From Caprella mutica (Eukaryota; Arthropoda; Malacostraca; Amphipoda; Caprellidae), in assembly GCA_947561585.1 (NCBI GenBank), contig CANNZV010000513.1, forward strand, positions 645,473 to 709,472: DNA of 64,000 bases, read 5' to 3'. The position numbers and the translations under genes were made by a program. Positions 20,901 through 30,687 of this stretch are shown here, piece by piece. The notes under the pieces were generated by a model, which had not been told where the DNA came from, ran no database searches, and saw nothing but the letters and a program-made list of their open reading frames with translations. Numbering within the stretch: position 1 is the stretch's first letter; each line of letters opens with the position of its first letter.

Positions 20901-23874
20901 TTATTTTTGTCCCAATAATAATTTTTAAGTACTAAAACACATTTTCTACCGCTAAAATGGCTTGGGATGGGACACATCAGGGTTATATCGAAAGGGGGAG
21001 TTGCCAGCTATATACTTCAAATAGGAATATACTTCAAATAGGGACAGATCTGTCCCTACAGTATTATAATACACCTATGTCATTTATTTTCACTATTAGT
21101 GAAATACTCTTGGGACCAAATTATCCCAAATTTTTGCTCTGTTGGGACACTTTTGTCCCATGCCTGATAATCTTGCAATAACTAGAGATATTGGTTGAGG
21201 TGGTTTATAGGTGTCATATGAACAGGGAAATGTTGCAAAACAAACCAAAATTTTGACTGTGCAAAAGTCGGAGTGAAAGGTTAATTGAAGAATTATTATT
21301 ATTAATAATAGCAAACATAACTACATAGTAAATTCTTTCGTTTTTGTAGCGTTTGAGCCAGCAGGTGCCGGCTACCAGGATGCTCCCATCTCTTCCAAAC
21401 TGGATCAGACAGACGCTAACTACGTGTCTGTGATACGGGCAAATGCTGATGAGTTTGCTATGACTGGTCCTGTTGGTCATACGGACTTCCATTTAGTGGC
21501 AGATGGACCACTTGGTACGTTAGATAAGAGAAAGATAAGAGAGATAAGAGAAAGATAAGAGAGATAAGAGAAAGATAAGAGAGATAAGGAAAGATTAAGA
21601 AATTGGAATATGCAGTCAGTAAATTTACAATCGGCAGATCGTCTGTTATTGTCCATTACGGTAAATATTGATGGTATTTTATCGTAAAATATCATAATAA
21701 AGACATTAGCCTCAGGATTTTTGTAGGGAGTGTCCGACGAAAGACGGTAGACCAAAGTGTTTTTAATTTATGATAAATTACTATTGTATTTTGGTCTAAT
21801 CATTTATTGTCGTAGATAGATGATCTTTTTATCATCACCATTCGAAAACAGACTGCGATAGTCATTAAATTTAATGAAATTCTATTTTCGCTAAGTTTCC
21901 TCTCGTCAACAGATAATTTCAATTTCGGTGGTCGGTATTTGTTCACTCCTTTCTTCATTGGAGGTCCGAATGCTGTCCGAAGTCTTGTGAAACAACAACC
22001 ACCTTCCGTAGACACAATCAGAGACATTTTCAGGAGCCTTTTGGCCAGAGGCTACAAATGTAATGGAAAGTCAAAATTCAAGGTTTGTTACCGAATATTC
22101 ACCCCAAATTCCTACAAATACTTCAGCTTTTCAAATTCGAATACTCCGTTAATGTTATTAAGAACGTTTTATGTAAAAAAACGTATATTCCTTATAATAT
22201 AATCTTATTGAGAAGTTTGATACTTGTGTTTGATATGATATCATATCGTTTTGATGTTCTGCTTGACAGGGTGGAAAATGTTTCGAAGATTATGCGCCAA
22301 TTCCTTTGTTCCCCTTCATGGTCAACCCCGAGTTGGACGCGGGAGTTTTCTACCACCTCTTGAGTTCTCTGGACACCAACGACTACAACGGCTCGTTGTC
22401 GCTGAGCCAGAATTACCTATATGAGGTGATACTTCAATTCACAGCTCTTTGATTGATATGAAATGGGAAATTAACAGTTTTAAGATATAAAAAAGTGGAA
22501 TCATTCTAAGAAGTTTATTATGAGTTGACCATTGAAATAATAATGTATTGCTTTAACGTGACATCACAGTCCACAATATGAATAGTGTCTATTCATTGTT
22601 ACAGAGTGACAGTGTTGCGACCGCTGGACTTCAAATACAAATAATGACGAGAACTCTGAGCAATCGTGACGAGGGTCTCGTGGAAGCTAACATCGTCTTC
22701 CCCAACTTGCTGATGGTGCAGGGAGAGACTTTCGACACACCGCCTCAGTTCCAAGCCTACGAAACTGGATTCAAACCTATTGTCGAGTAAATAAGGAGAA
22801 CATATACTTGATCAGCCTTGAAATGTACTAATAATAGGTATCAATGATATCTGCAGGTATCATGGATACCAATACTTGCAGGTATCACGGATACCAAATA
22901 TAATAACGAGTTAAAATTTCAAATTATATACGCTTTTCTTATAGGATAAAAATGTTTTGTCGTTCGATAATTCTGAGCTTACCCAACTCTTACATCTGTT
23001 TTCCATTCACAGAAGTAACAAAGCAAGTCCTGGGTTCACGTATCAGCTGTTCTCAGTGCCGTTCGTACCCTCCCCTTCCTTCTTCAGTAACTTCACCGTC
23101 ACTCTGAGGTACAGACCTACAGTCTCTCACCTGCCTCCTTTCTACTTCGAGAGAATTACTGTCTCTCTGCCTCATATGGTGGCACAGGATGAGTGAGTCA
23201 TAACCAGGGTTGTGACAATATGCTCTTAAAACTATAGATCCCAAAAATATATAGACGAACCGAAATGAAATGGTATCTAATACTATATACCGCTGGTGTA
23301 GAACCATTCAATACTCTTTAATTCTCTCCGTTTATAATATTTTCGAGATCTATAATTTTAAAAGCATATTGTCCCAGCCCTGGTGATAACCATTTAGTTA
23401 CTAGGGTTGTGACGATATGCTTTGGAAATCATAGATCTTAAGAAAAGACGAAATGAAATGGTATCGAATACTATATACCGCTGGTGTAGAACCATTCAAT
23501 ACTCTTTAATTCTCTCCGTCTGTAATATTTCGGGAGATATTATTTTAAAAGCACATTGTCACAACCCTAAATTAATTAGTCTTTATAACATCTATCAATT
23601 GATTCAGCAATTTATTTTGTTCATGGTGCAGTCTAAGATATTTGAATTTTTCACATTAAAAGTTGTAATTAAGAACTAATTGATTTGGGTTTGGTAGACT
23701 GTAACATCACTGTTTACTTAATTCTCTCAGTGCAGAAATATTCAACTGATGATGACTTTTTTCAGTTTCGGAACACCAACCATTGTTGACGCCACTTTCT
23801 ACAAATGTGGCGTAACTTTCCCCGTTGCAATGGAGCTAGAACTTACACTAGAGGACTACGGAGTTACCTGCTAA
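17912..23874 (+). CDS. Secreted pancreatic-lipase-family pseudoenzyme (11 exons, 512 aa)
   Basis: Exons: 17912-17927, 18239-18386, 19188-19317, 19878-20048, 20377-20488, 21350-21514, 21913-22082, 22270-22425, 22605-22786, 23013-23192, 23766-23874. All introns are GT...AG, phases match and the sum is 1539 bases (512 codons plus TAA). Residues 1-21 are a signal peptide (MSKLLVLCLLSTVTLC...). Family landmarks in order: RIIFGIFDYTV (oxyanion-loop region, normally HGF), HVFVIWEEGQ, VEFFTSGLGSQVAALVG (nucleophile elbow, normally GHSLG), AFEPAGAGYQ (normally LDPAG), KLDQTDANYVSVI, VGHTDFH, C297 and C308 around GKSKFKGGKCF, and a C-terminal beta-rich PLAT-like part ending with C491 and C512. The Ser site is Gly172 and the Asp site Glu195; only His236 is kept. 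Length is slightly above the 450-470 of active family members. I infer a secreted, catalytically dead binding or storage protein. The first exon is only 16 bases and rests on phase and signal-peptide fit. Confidence 0.85.
18574..18719. mobile_element. MITE-A copy in intron 2
   Basis: GGGGTAAGTTACGAATTATC at the left faces CAGTTCCTAACTTGCCCC at the right. It has no central palindrome. Confidence 0.75.
18944..19163. mobile_element. MITE-D full copy in intron 2
   Basis: This is a 220-bp near-palindrome. TAGAGCTCCTCTATAGTG, AGAGTCCTGAGTAAGAG and AATTTTCTTTAGTC at the left pair with GACTAAAGAAAATTTG, CTCTCACTCAGGACTCTAC and TTCACTGTAGAGAAGTTCTA at the right. It lies close to the exon 3 acceptor. 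Confidence 0.8.
19376..19456. mobile_element. Short MITE-A derivative in intron 3
   Basis: ACCCGAGTTATCGGAGAGTT, CCAAATTTTCGAT and ACATGTTCGAAAATTCGGAT form a compact inverted structure ending in AATAACTCGAAAGG. Confidence 0.5.
20505..20674. mobile_element. MITE-C copy 2 in intron 5
   Basis: TTGTGACGATATGCTTTTAA at the left pairs with TTAAAAGCATATCGTCACAA at the right, a perfect 20-bp terminal inverted repeat. The middle carries CACCAGCGGTATATAG in the opposite orientation to copy 1. It starts 17 bases after the exon 5 donor. Confidence 0.85.
21525..21600. repeat. 18-bp purine-rich minisatellite in intron 6
   Basis: The unit is GAGATAAGAGAAAGATAA, about four copies, beginning ten bases after the exon 6 donor. 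Confidence 0.8.
21617..21840 (+). mobile_element. FAM-E copy 3 in intron 6
   Basis: It is collinear with the other copies and carries the same small variant as the 46463 copy (an extra TTTTTGTAGGGAGTG before TCCGACGAAAG). Confidence 0.75.
22830..22986. mobile_element. MITE-A copy with duplicated core, intron 9
   Basis: A degenerate GGTATC...GATACC core is present twice (ATCTGCAGGTATCATGG, then TACTTGCAGGTATCACGG), followed by a good right arm (CTTTTCTTATAGGAT, TCGTTCGATAATTCTGAGC, TTACCC). The left arm is not recognisable. Confidence 0.6.
23208..23384. mobile_element. MITE-C copy 3, intron 10
   Basis: GTTGTGACAATATGCTCTTA faces TTTAAAAGCATATTGTCCCA. The middle is as in copy 1. Confidence 0.8.
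23403..23572. mobile_element. MITE-C copy 4, intron 10
   Basis: It lies only about 20 bases after copy 3 in the same orientation, starting AGGGTTGTGACGATATGC and ending AAAGCACATTGTCACAACCC. Confidence 0.8.
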
Positions 23875-23887
23875 CTCTTTGGGGCAA

Positions 23888-24050
23888 GGTGGGACACCAA
23901 GCAAACCACTTATTTAGTCACATTTGTTGCTAGGTGGGACATCAAGCAAACCACTTATTTAGTCACATTTGTTGCTAGGTGGGACATCAAGCAAACCACT
24001 TATTTAGTCACATTTGTTGCTAGGTGAGACACCAAGTAACCCACCCTTAA
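23888..24050. repeat. 45-bp tandem repeat just after the lipase-like stop codon
   Basis: The unit is GGTGGGACATCAAGC, AAACCACTTATTTAG, TCACATTTGTTGCTA, in about 3.5 copies starting 14 bases after the TAA. It probably lies in the 3' UTR. Confidence 0.8.
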
Positions 24051-24259
24051 AAATAGCATCCATGAGCACAAGTTGCATGGTGAAACTATTTTCGTCACAT
24101 CTCCTTTTGAAGCATTAAAATGGAATTGTTTTTTTTATATATATTTCATACTATTGAGTTTAATTATTTACAGTTACATAATTGATCAATTCAAATAATT
24201 ATAGAAGATATCTTAAACTAGTCACAGTGACATATTTTAATATTACACTACATGTATAA

Positions 24260-24265
24260 AATAAA
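24260..24265 (+). terminator. Candidate polyadenylation signal AATAAA
   Basis: This is an AATAAA hexamer about 390 bases after the stop codon. AT-rich DNA produces this hexamer often. Confidence 0.3.
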
Positions 24266-24892
24266 TCTCATTTCTATAGACTGCAGATAACTGTTAGATA
24301 TTATTAAACAATTAACTGTTAAATACACTAAAACACCTGAGTGATGAAGTATTATGTTTAAACTATAGTAAGAATTTCATGATAGTTATTCCTGAATGAC
24401 CATAGTTTTCTATGATTTAGAAAACTATCTAGTGTACCCGAGATATGAAGTGGCCCTGAGTTATGAAGTAACCAATACTTCATACCTCAGGAGTTATCTA
24501 ATTTACTATCATTTCCAGTCGTGACTTACATTGCAGTTGGTTTGAATTACTCTAAAATGTTAACTAGAGCAGTAGAGTTAATCAATTCTTATATCTCTTA
24601 TAATATAGCTCATAAATAATATATTATATCTCCTATAAATTCTCTAACGGTGAATGAATTATCTCTCCTATTCCTTATATACCTTGCACTCTATTATCTA
24701 TTGATATTTAAATTAAAAGTTGATGGCGAAATGTCTTTTTTATTATTCCCTCTGAACAGTTTACACAGAAGAAATATTCTTTTTATTGAATTGAGGTAAG
24801 TTTCTCTATTTAAAAGAAGAAATATGATTTAATTAATTATAAAACGTTCAATTTGGACCGCTTGATAAATCGTGTTTGTTATTTAAATCGTC
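24266..24892. other. AT-rich intergenic stretch
   Basis: No gene is seen. Confidence 0.5.
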
Positions 24893-25022
24893 ATCTTTAG
24901 TTGGTATCCATGATACCAGCAGGTATCATGGATACCAACTAAAATAAAAGTTAAATAACAATAATTGATATTTTTTTTCTTATATGACCGAAGATGTGGA
25001 ATTGTCCAATAATTCGGGATTT
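24893..25022. mobile_element. MITE-A core plus right arm
   Basis: GGTATCCATGATACC, AGCA and GGTATCATGGATACC are followed by CTTATATGACCGAAGATG and TGTCCAATAATTCGG. The left arm is missing. Confidence 0.7.
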
Positions 25023-25239
25023 ATTTAGTTGAAGCATTAGGTGTTATTTTAGGTGTATTAGGAATACAAATTAGGTGTATTCGTGTTTTATGGCTGTCAT
25101 TCTTAGCGACTTATTAGTTTTATTCACAGGTACCTATTTAACAAACTGTAAGTTATAACAAAACATATCACCAAACTTTATTACTGACAAATTATAAATT
25201 AATGTGTCTAAAATATATATAAAATAAAAACAGTTTTCT

Positions 25240-25348
25240 AAGTCTGTAGCTATTTAAGGCAGACTAAAGTACATTTTGTCACTATAGAGGCTAATTCTTT
25301 ACTCATGACACTAAATTCACTATAGAGGATTTGTACTTTACTGTAACA
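25240..25348. mobile_element. MITE-D right-arm copy
   Basis: GGCAGACTAAAGTACATTTT, CACTATAGAGGCTAATTC and TTCACTATAGAGGA follow the order of the MITE-D right arm at 19060-19150. Confidence 0.6.
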
Positions 25349-25915
25349 GTATAAAAGTTTGGTGGTTAGCGAGAGTCTCTGATTTCTTAATTCACATTTT
25401 TTATGTGTTACCTTTTCTCCAAAAGCTAATGGTTGGTGGTTTAACAAAATCTTTTATAAGTTATTAAAGAATAAAATAACTGAAAATAAAATCATCATAT
25501 AAATTTAAAAATACTCCTTTTCCTCATATATTATATAAACATGTGCTTGACTCAAAATAATTCTCATTGAATATTGGTTATTTAGTTTTCATTTATTCAT
25601 GTTAAATTATCAACATGAAACCCGTTAGATGCGATAGGCTTCTTAAAAGAATATAATAGTTTCTTTGACTTAATTTTGTTTACGCTGATCTTGTTCTTTC
25701 GTTCGTGAATCCAATTGAGAATTGGGGAAAATCTTTTGCATCTCTAATAACATCCAATTATCCTTTTTAAAGTCTTTAATTTCAATAAAAGGTTGGTAAT
25801 GCTACCTGAAAATAAGCCATGACACTTCATCAAAGGATTATTGTTTGGAATGGCTTGCTACTGAGAAAAGCTATTGTGAATAACAACATTGCAGAGAAAA
25901 TAGCCTTCAGCCTTC
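25349..25915. other. AT-rich stretch, no gene recognised
   Basis: An ATG-started open frame begins at 25819 but gains its length only from the following minisatellite. Confidence 0.5.
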
Positions 25916-25921
25916 ATTGTC

Positions 25922-26458
25922 CCTTCTTCTACCTTCAATATCACTCTTCTTACCTTCAATATCCCTCTTCCTACCTTCAATATCACTCTTCCTACCTTCA
26001 ATATCACTCTTCTTACCTTCAATATCCCTCTTCCTACCTTCAATATCCCTCTTCCTACCTTCAATATCCCTCTTCTTACCTTCAATATCCCTCTTCCTAC
26101 CTTCAATATCCCTCTTCTTACCTTCAATATCCCTCTTCCTACCTTCAATATCCCTCTTCCTACCTTCAATATCCCTCTTCCTACCTTCAATATCCCTCTT
26201 CTTACCTTCAATATCCCTCTTCCTACCTTCAATATCCCTCTTCTTACCTTCAATATCCCTCTTCCTACCTTCAATATCCCTCTTCTTACCTTCAATATCC
26301 CTCTTCCTACCTTCAATATCCCTCTTCTTACCTTCAATATCCCTCTTCCTACCTTCAATATCCCTCTTCCTACCTTCAATATCCCTCTTCTTACCTTCAA
26401 TATCCCTCTTCTTACCTTCAATATCCCTCTTCCTACCTTCAATATCCCTCTTCCTACC
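25922..26458. repeat. 21-bp minisatellite, open in several frames
   Basis: The unit is CTTCAATATCCCTCTTCCTAC, about 25 copies. It varies almost only at CTTCCTAC/CTTCTTAC, plus CAC for CCC in early units. The length is a multiple of three and the unit has no stop codon in four frames, so long repetitive reading frames arise automatically. The plus frame from ATG 25819 would read heptads of YPSSYLQ. Confidence 0.95.
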
Positions 26459-27009
26459 TAATATTCCCATTCCCGGCTAATTACAGATGCTCCTCCTAAT
26501 TGCAAGAACAAAGATGAGTCGGACAAAAGATACCGACTGCTCCTCCACCTGATCTCTTTTTCTCTCTATAATTACCTTTCTTCTGCTCACCAATGGAAGC
26601 AAATGCAAATGTTTAATAAGGAAACCTGTAATTCGAGACATAAAAACTGATTGTGTTCGCTTGAGTACTGAAACTAATTAGCATTTTATGAGGGAAGAAG
26701 GCGCAGGTTTCCTCTCATAACACCGTGTGATGATGGAATTAATGAGTCTCTTTATTCCGCTCTCTTCGATGAGTATTGAAAAAGATTGATAGGAATTGAG
26801 TTGATGCCATTGCTGTCAAGAGTGTTTGTTTACTGGCTTTTTAAATCCTCAATTAGACATTGAGTGTCAGATATACATGGAAAAACTAGAGTAACTTCTT
26901 TGTTAGTAATTGAATTATCTTTGAAGATGTGGAGGGTTTTGAAAAGGAGAATTGAATTGATAATTTGGTGAAGTATAACTTTTACTGAGAATGACACATG
27001 TTAAAGTCT
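26459..27009. other. Mixed-composition single-copy stretch, no gene
   Basis: Composition is more balanced than the surroundings, with AT-rich homeodomain-like words (CTAATTACAG, GCAAATGC, AATTAGC). It does not match other parts of the window and has no long frame. Confidence 0.4.
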
Positions 27010-27882
27010 GTCTCGTGTCGCAAAGAACGCTATCTCGTGACGCTAAGAACGCTGTCTCGTGACGCTAAGAACGCTGTCTCGTGACGCTAAGAACGCTGTC
27101 TCGTGTCGCAAAGAACGCTATCTCGTGACGCAAAGAACGCTATCTTGTGACGCAAAGAACGCTGTCTCGTGTCGCAAAGAACGCTGTCTCGTGTCGCAAA
27201 GAACGCTGTCTCGTGTCGCAAAGAACGCTATCTCGTGACGCTAAGAACGCTATCTCGTGACGCAAAAGAACGCTGTCTCGTGAATCAAAAGAACGCTATC
27301 TCGTGACGCAAAAGAACGCTGTCTCGTGTCGCAAAGAACGCTGTCTCGTGTCGCAAAGAACGCTATCTCGTGACGCTAAGAACGCTATCTCGTGACGCAA
27401 AAGAACGCTGTCTCGTGAATCAAAAGAACGCTATCTCGTGACGCAAAAGAACGCTGTCTCGTGAATCAAAAGAACGCTATCTCGTGACGCAAAAGAACGC
27501 TGTCTCGTGACGCAAAAGAACGCTATCTCGTGACGCAAAAGAACGTTATCTCGTGATGCAAAAGAACTCTATCTCGTGACGAAAAAGAACGCTATCTCGT
27601 GACGCAAAAGAACGCTGTCTCGTGAATCAAAAGAACGCTATCTCGTGACGCAAAAGAACGCTATCTCGTGACGCAAAAGAACGCTGTCTCGTGACGCAAA
27701 AGAACGCTATCTCGTGACGCAAAAGAACGTTATCTCGTGATGCAAAAGAACGCTATCTCGTGACGCAAAAGAACGTTATCTCGTGATGCAAAAGAACGCT
27801 ATCTCGTGACGCAAAAGAACGCTATCTCGTGACGCAAAAGAACGCTATCTCGTGACGCAAAAGAACGCTATCTCCTGACGCC
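27010..27882. repeat. 22/23-bp minisatellite
   Basis: The unit is GACGCAAAAGAACGCTATCT plus CGT (23 bp) with a 22-bp form (CGCTAAGAACG or TCGCAAAGAACG). The 22-bp form prevails up to about 27250 and the 23-bp form after that. There are about 38 copies; some have GAATC in place of GACGC. Confidence 0.95.
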
Positions 27883-28800
27883 AAATGTTCATTTCTCTCT
27901 TTGCTTTTCTTCAGAGTTTGCAAGAGTCTATAAATTGCTGCAGAGGTGTTTGTGACGGGTCTTCATTAGGTTATGCTGATGAAGATGTGCAGAGTGTTAG
28001 CTTAGTATTCAGCAGGTCTTTGGTAGCGGTCCTAAAACGCCTTCATTGTGCCGCCTGCCTGCAAACAAACGCCCCCGTCACAAAGAACAGCATTTTAAAC
28101 AACTAAATTCGAGATTCAAGGAAACGGCGCTTCTTTCGAAAGTCACAGAAACTTTTGTTTCATTATCCAGACTTGGAAGGAAGAGTGGCTCATTAAAATT
28201 CTACTTTAGGAACTGTATTTCGGACATTTTCTTCTAATAAGTGTCGGACTGTGGCGTAAATAGGTGTCTCGGTCAACTTTTCTCCCAACCGCTAATTAAA
28301 GATCGTTACCGAGCTTTGCCACACGAACACTCTTCTAATTTATTACAAGTGATGTGATTATGTGAAGGAAAATGAATGACTACTAATATTGTAATGAAAT
28401 CCTTGCTTCACGGTGAATGTTTTACATTGTTATGGGTTCTAGATAAAATCTTCAAATTAAAATAATTTTTTTATTTAAAAGCATGTTTCTGAATTACGAA
28501 TTTATATGTTACGTCAGTAATTAGAGTCCCGATTTATTGTTCTACCGAAAGCTCTAAATATAAGTTTTAATACTTCTAAAAAGGAGTCGTGTAGACGTAA
28601 AAGGTTATTGTTGTCATAGCAGAGTTTGTTCTAGAATTTATTCATTTTCTTTCAAACCACATTATAGAAAATTTAGTAATTATACCACGTCACTCTAATA
28701 GTTCATGTTTATATGTGAAATAGAAAATGTTTCATCAATATTCGTAAGTTTAACCAACATTCAAAAAGGCAGCTGAATATTTGTGTTTGGCTGTTGTGCA
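27883..28800. other. Single-copy stretch, no gene assigned
   Basis: The first 450 bases have balanced composition and a 73-codon open frame from ATG 27885 without recognisable family features. The rest is AT-rich. Confidence 0.4.
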
Positions 28801-28852
28801 TGTATGTTCCGCGCCTTTTGCCGATCTGCACAATCTCGAGAATGAGCTGCAC
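28801..28852. repeat. FAM-H copy 2 (reverse)
   Basis: TATGTTCCGCGCCTTTTGCC and CACAATCTCGAGAATGAGCT match the complement of 4635-4680. Confidence 0.5.
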
Positions 28853-28923
28853 GTTTTTAAATCCCTTACTGCAGAGTGTGCGCAATTCCTTCATTTTATG
28901 TATTATGATATCGTATGCTAAAC

Positions 28924-29022
28924 AATATGTGTGTATCGGGTGGCGTCCCCCAACCCCACTGCCAGGCCATTAAACAATCATGAAGTGTGCAGTACAACAA
29001 ACTAGCGGATACAACAAACTCC
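28924..29022. repeat. FAM-G copy 1
   Basis: CGTCCCCCAACCCC, CATTAAACAATCATGAAGTG, TGCAGTACAACAAACTAGCG and GATACAACAAACTCCAT recur at 38519-38610 and, in part, at 52298-52342. Confidence 0.65.
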
Positions 29023-29198
29023 ATAGGTCATTATGTCCAGAGTTTGAAAGTAATAGTCACACATTTCTTATCATCCTTGTGGAGTTTTTCAAAGTAATCT
29101 TCATTTACTTATATATAAATGAAGATTTTATTTATTTACTGAGCATAAATTCGCCTTTTTATTCAGAACGAGTGACTGGGTAATCACACGTCCTTTAC

Positions 29199-29464
29199 GG
29201 GCCCGTACACACGCAGGTTTTTTTTTAGTCTTTCCACCAGACTTTTTGCTAAGCTCCTCCTACTTTTTCCACGAGAATATAAGAAAAAATGATATAATTG
29301 TTATTTATTTTAGTTGGTATCCATGATACCTGCAGGTATCATGGATACCAACTAAAATAAATAACAATTATATCATTTTTTCTTATATTCTCGTGGAAAA
29401 AGTAGGAGGAGCTTAGCAAAAAGTCCGGTGAAAAGACTTAAAACACCCTGCGTGTGTACGGCCC
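29199..29464. mobile_element. PAL-B: 266-bp near-perfect palindrome
   Basis: From GGGCCCGTACACACGCAGG to its complement, the sequence is almost fully palindromic about 29332/29333. Outer arm landmarks: AGTCTTTCCACCAGAC, GCTAAGCTCCTCCTACTTTT, TCCACGAGAATATAAG. The inner core is GGTATCCATGATACC, TGCA, GGTATCATGGATACC. Each half of the core is itself an inverted repeat (GGTATC/GATACC), so it can fold as one long or two short hairpins. Confidence 0.95.
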
Positions 29465-30294
29465 TTTACAATGAATCGAATCCACGACATTGAGAAGCTT
29501 TCGCTCACAGGGCAAGAAGGCACACATTCAGTAACTAGTCATAACTGTGATGTTGATACCATTTGGCAATTATAAAAAAACTATAAATACTTGATACAAC
29601 AATAATACGAGACAATGAATCAAATATAGGCCCTAACAATAATTATCTACATAAACACACAGAGTTTGACTTTTTCACCGTTAGATGGCGTAATCATTTA
29701 ATTAAGTAGAGCTTTTAGAACTCTAACAGTTATTATATTGTTGTATTATAGATATTTCCGAATAAGTTTATTCCCTTTTAGTCATAGTATAAAAAGTTGC
29801 ACTTATGCTCTATAAAAAGTTATTTTCGGGTGAAAAACGTAAGCATGGGAATAATTTCACGCGCTGTGTTTTGTTTATGTGATGCCGCATCAAGTTCACA
29901 GGCGATATTTACTCTTCAATGGATACCTCTAACGTCCAAGCGGACCAAACTAGTTAAACTCTCAGCCACTTGGCCATTATTCAGCCTTAAAAGCCCAAGT
30001 TTTCTGGTTAAGAACCCCTATTGTTGAGAGCGCCTTGCCAAAAGAAGTGGCCGCCACTAAAGTAATTATAATAGAGTTTGTTGTTGGAGGTGCTTGTGCT
30101 GTTTCGCAGATAGATAAACTTTCAGGTTAACCGAAGACTCGACTTCTTCGCCAACTTTGCAGGCTCTTGTGTCGTAGTTTCGAGAAAAGATTCGCTGTGT
30201 TTCAAGTTTGGCCCGTCACGTCTACACTTACACAGCGCTAATGGGAACGGCAAAGTACAAAGGCGTGCCCAGTCGGTAAATGTGCTCGGAACAA
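29465..30294. other. Intergenic stretch, no gene assigned
   Basis: No exon is recognised. The part from about 29860 to 30290 has higher GC than the surroundings. Confidence 0.4.
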
Positions 30295-30299
30295 CGTCA

Positions 30300-30500
30300 A
30301 TTAGTGTCAATTACGGTAAATAATGATGGTATTTTATCGTAAAATATCATAATAAAGACATTATCCTCAGGAATTTCTGTCGGTTTTAAAACGTTTTAAA
30401 TGAAAAATTACTATTGTATTTTTGTCTAATCATTTATTGTCGTAGATAGATGATCTTTTTAGCATCGATTAAAATCACCGATAGAAAACTGACGATTGTA
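30300..30500 (+). mobile_element. FAM-E copy 4
   Basis: It starts GTCAATTACGGTAAATAATG, is shortened after CCTCAGGAATT, and ends CGATAGAAAACTGACGATTG. Confidence 0.7.
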
Positions 30501-30687
30501 CCTCCTAACTAGGTACCTAATTATGTCCTCACACTTGACGAACTCACTGTGGACATTGACACACTTGCTGTGGTAATTAGGTTGTTGTCTGCTATTCTGA
30601 AGTCCAGGTCTTTTTACAAACAAAATACCTTTGGCTTTCTCTCACAAAAGGTGTATAACTAATTAACTATCTGTTACAGTTGGTCTT

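Noticed and set aside
27010..27882. CRISPR or tRNA-like cluster in the 22/23-bp array
   Set aside because: It is a plain minisatellite without spacers or a cloverleaf.
29199..29464. Palindrome as assembly artefact
   Set aside because: A related half with a different partner arm occurs at 55619 and small mismatches exist between arms, so it is probably real, though read support could not be checked.
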